A stretch of 23,592 bases of DNA from Methylomicrobium sp035916875 (GTDB taxonomy: Bacteria; Pseudomonadota; Gammaproteobacteria; Methylococcales; Methylomonadaceae), in NCBI RefSeq assembly GCF_035916875.1, contig NZ_JAXUHN010000078.1, forward strand, positions 1-23,592, written 5' to 3'. How positions within the stretch are numbered: the stretch's first letter is position 1; the number at the start of each line of letters is the position of its first letter. Position numbers and translations under genes: made by a program. Shown in pieces: positions 23,160-23,592 of this stretch. The notes beneath the pieces are model-generated. The model was not told the DNA's origin and ran no database searches. It worked only from the letters and a program-made list of their open reading frames with translations.

Positions 23160-23285
23160 TTTTGCTGGGAACAGCTACTCCCAAGCAAACTCCAAGACGG
23201 CGTTCTTGTATTTGGCATCCAGAGCACTGGGCAAAAACACCCCGGCAGTGTTCGCCTTATAAAAGTCGTTGCGTTGCTGATCACA
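23160..23285 (-). pseudogene. Integron integrase (IntI-like) fragment
   Basis: The minus-strand frame reads QQRNDFYKANTAGVFLPSAL, then DAKYKNAVLEFAWE, TAG, LFPAKSS. This resembles the IntI-specific region of integron integrases (D--G-G-V-LP-AL--KYPNA-REWGW-W-FP). The stop at 23177-23175 replaces the Trp of the WQW/WFW element. Neither the N-terminal part nor the catalytic C-terminal part (H-LRH, Tyr) is present. The truncation on the 5' side coincides with the IS982-like sequence. The family call is by motif recall; the gene is certainly not functional. Confidence 0.55.
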
Positions 23286-23391
23286 GATTTATTGTAACCT
23301 GAGTTTGGAATAAGAAATCCAGAGCGAGCGCCCCATTTTCTCGTAAGATTCTGTTTTAGCGAACAAATAAAAACACGATCGGGAGGCGCTC

Positions 23392-23526
23392 ATGGACAGT
23401 TTAACCGAACTTTTTTGTCTGCTCGACGATTTTTGCCGGGTGTTCGATCTGGCATGGAAACGCCATTTGCTATCTAGTGTCTGCCCGAAAAGTATAATTT
23501 TCCCTATCCACCGGCCGAATTTTTAA
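23392..23526 (+). mobile_element. Truncated IS982-family transposase
   Basis: GGGAGG five bases before the ATG opens a 44-codon frame. The first 29 residues (MDSLTELFCLLDDFCRVFDL, then AWKRHLLSS) match the N-terminal start of IS982-family transposases, which are about 290 residues. After about 23480 the similarity is lost and the frame stops at 23524-23526. The TTGTAACCTGAGTTTGG segment near 23293-23309 could be the left inverted repeat of the element. The catalytic DDE part is absent. Confidence 0.6.
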
Positions 23527-23592
23527 GCGACTCACACTTTTGTGTGGAGCCGTAGCTCAGGCAGGCAGGCGGGTTTTCCTGTGTCCAAAGGG
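23527..23592. other. Window end with a small hairpin
   Basis: CTCACAC and GTGTGGAG (about 23531-23549) form a short hairpin around TTTT. GGAGCCGTAGCTCAG follows and has a tRNA D-arm look, but no matching arms follow before the window ends. Nothing can be assigned. Confidence 0.25.

Noticed and set aside
23549..23592. tRNA-like D-arm (GTAGCTCAGG) at the window end
   Set aside because: The expected D-stem complement and anticodon arm do not follow in the visible bases.
1..23592. CRISPR array
   Set aside because: No regularly spaced direct repeats of 20-40 bases were seen; only inverted repeats and short motifs.

Overview
The window reads as a chromosomal segment of a Gram-negative proteobacterium, most likely a gammaproteobacterium. 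The evidence is an outer-membrane efflux lipoprotein, a MacA/MacB-type pump, a Spy/CpxP-type periplasmic protein beside a CpxRA-like pair, and a canonical CpxR box. The style of the Hyf-like genes and the decayed repeats resembles methanotrophs of the Methylococcales, but that is an impression, not a proof.

Layout. (1) 1-1640 is a decayed accessory flank on the minus strand. It holds remnants of two phage/ICE-type replication accessory genes with frameshifts, a possible tRNA T-arm relic and the start of a possible IS630-type transposase. (2) 1644-8947 is a tightly coupled six-gene plus-strand operon, hyfB-C-E-F-G-I. It encodes a membrane complex related to group 4 [NiFe] hydrogenase and complex I. 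The large subunit has lost the NiFe ligand cysteines, so it belongs with the energy-converting-hydrogenase-related (Ehr) complexes and not with true hydrogenases. (3) 8948-14645 is a patchwork accessory island: an unrecognised helical protein, an HNH endonuclease whose leader can hide its ribosome binding site, an unrecognised A/T-rich gene, and a translationally coupled pair of a two-TM (SLATT-like) protein with a DRGH (NucA-type) nuclease, a candidate defence module. It ends with a tyrosine recombinase broken by two nonsense codons and a truncated WGR protein. (4) 15097-20352 is a minus-strand operon: Spy/CpxP-like protein, NodT-type outer-membrane factor, MacA-like adaptor, MacB-type ATPase and separate MacB-type permease. 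(5) 20701-22759, divergent from it, encodes a CpxR/CpxA-like response regulator and histidine kinase. Four GTAAA-like half-sites at about one-turn spacing lie between them, which ties the pump to this two-component system. (6) 22760-23592 is another decayed flank, with a 32-bp perfect palindrome, an integron-integrase remnant and a truncated IS982-type transposase.

How the genes work together. The Ehr-like complex should couple an unknown redox reaction to ion movement across the inner membrane. The CpxRA-like pair senses envelope state and probably drives Spy and a tripartite efflux pump. The middle island looks like a former integrative element now carrying candidate defence genes, with its recombinase dead.

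The best candidates for something undescribed are the two-TM/DRGH nuclease pair with its promoter-embedded inverted repeat, the NiFe-less complex lacking a ferredoxin subunit, the unrecognised gene at 11096-11923, and the hairpin leader of the HNH gene.
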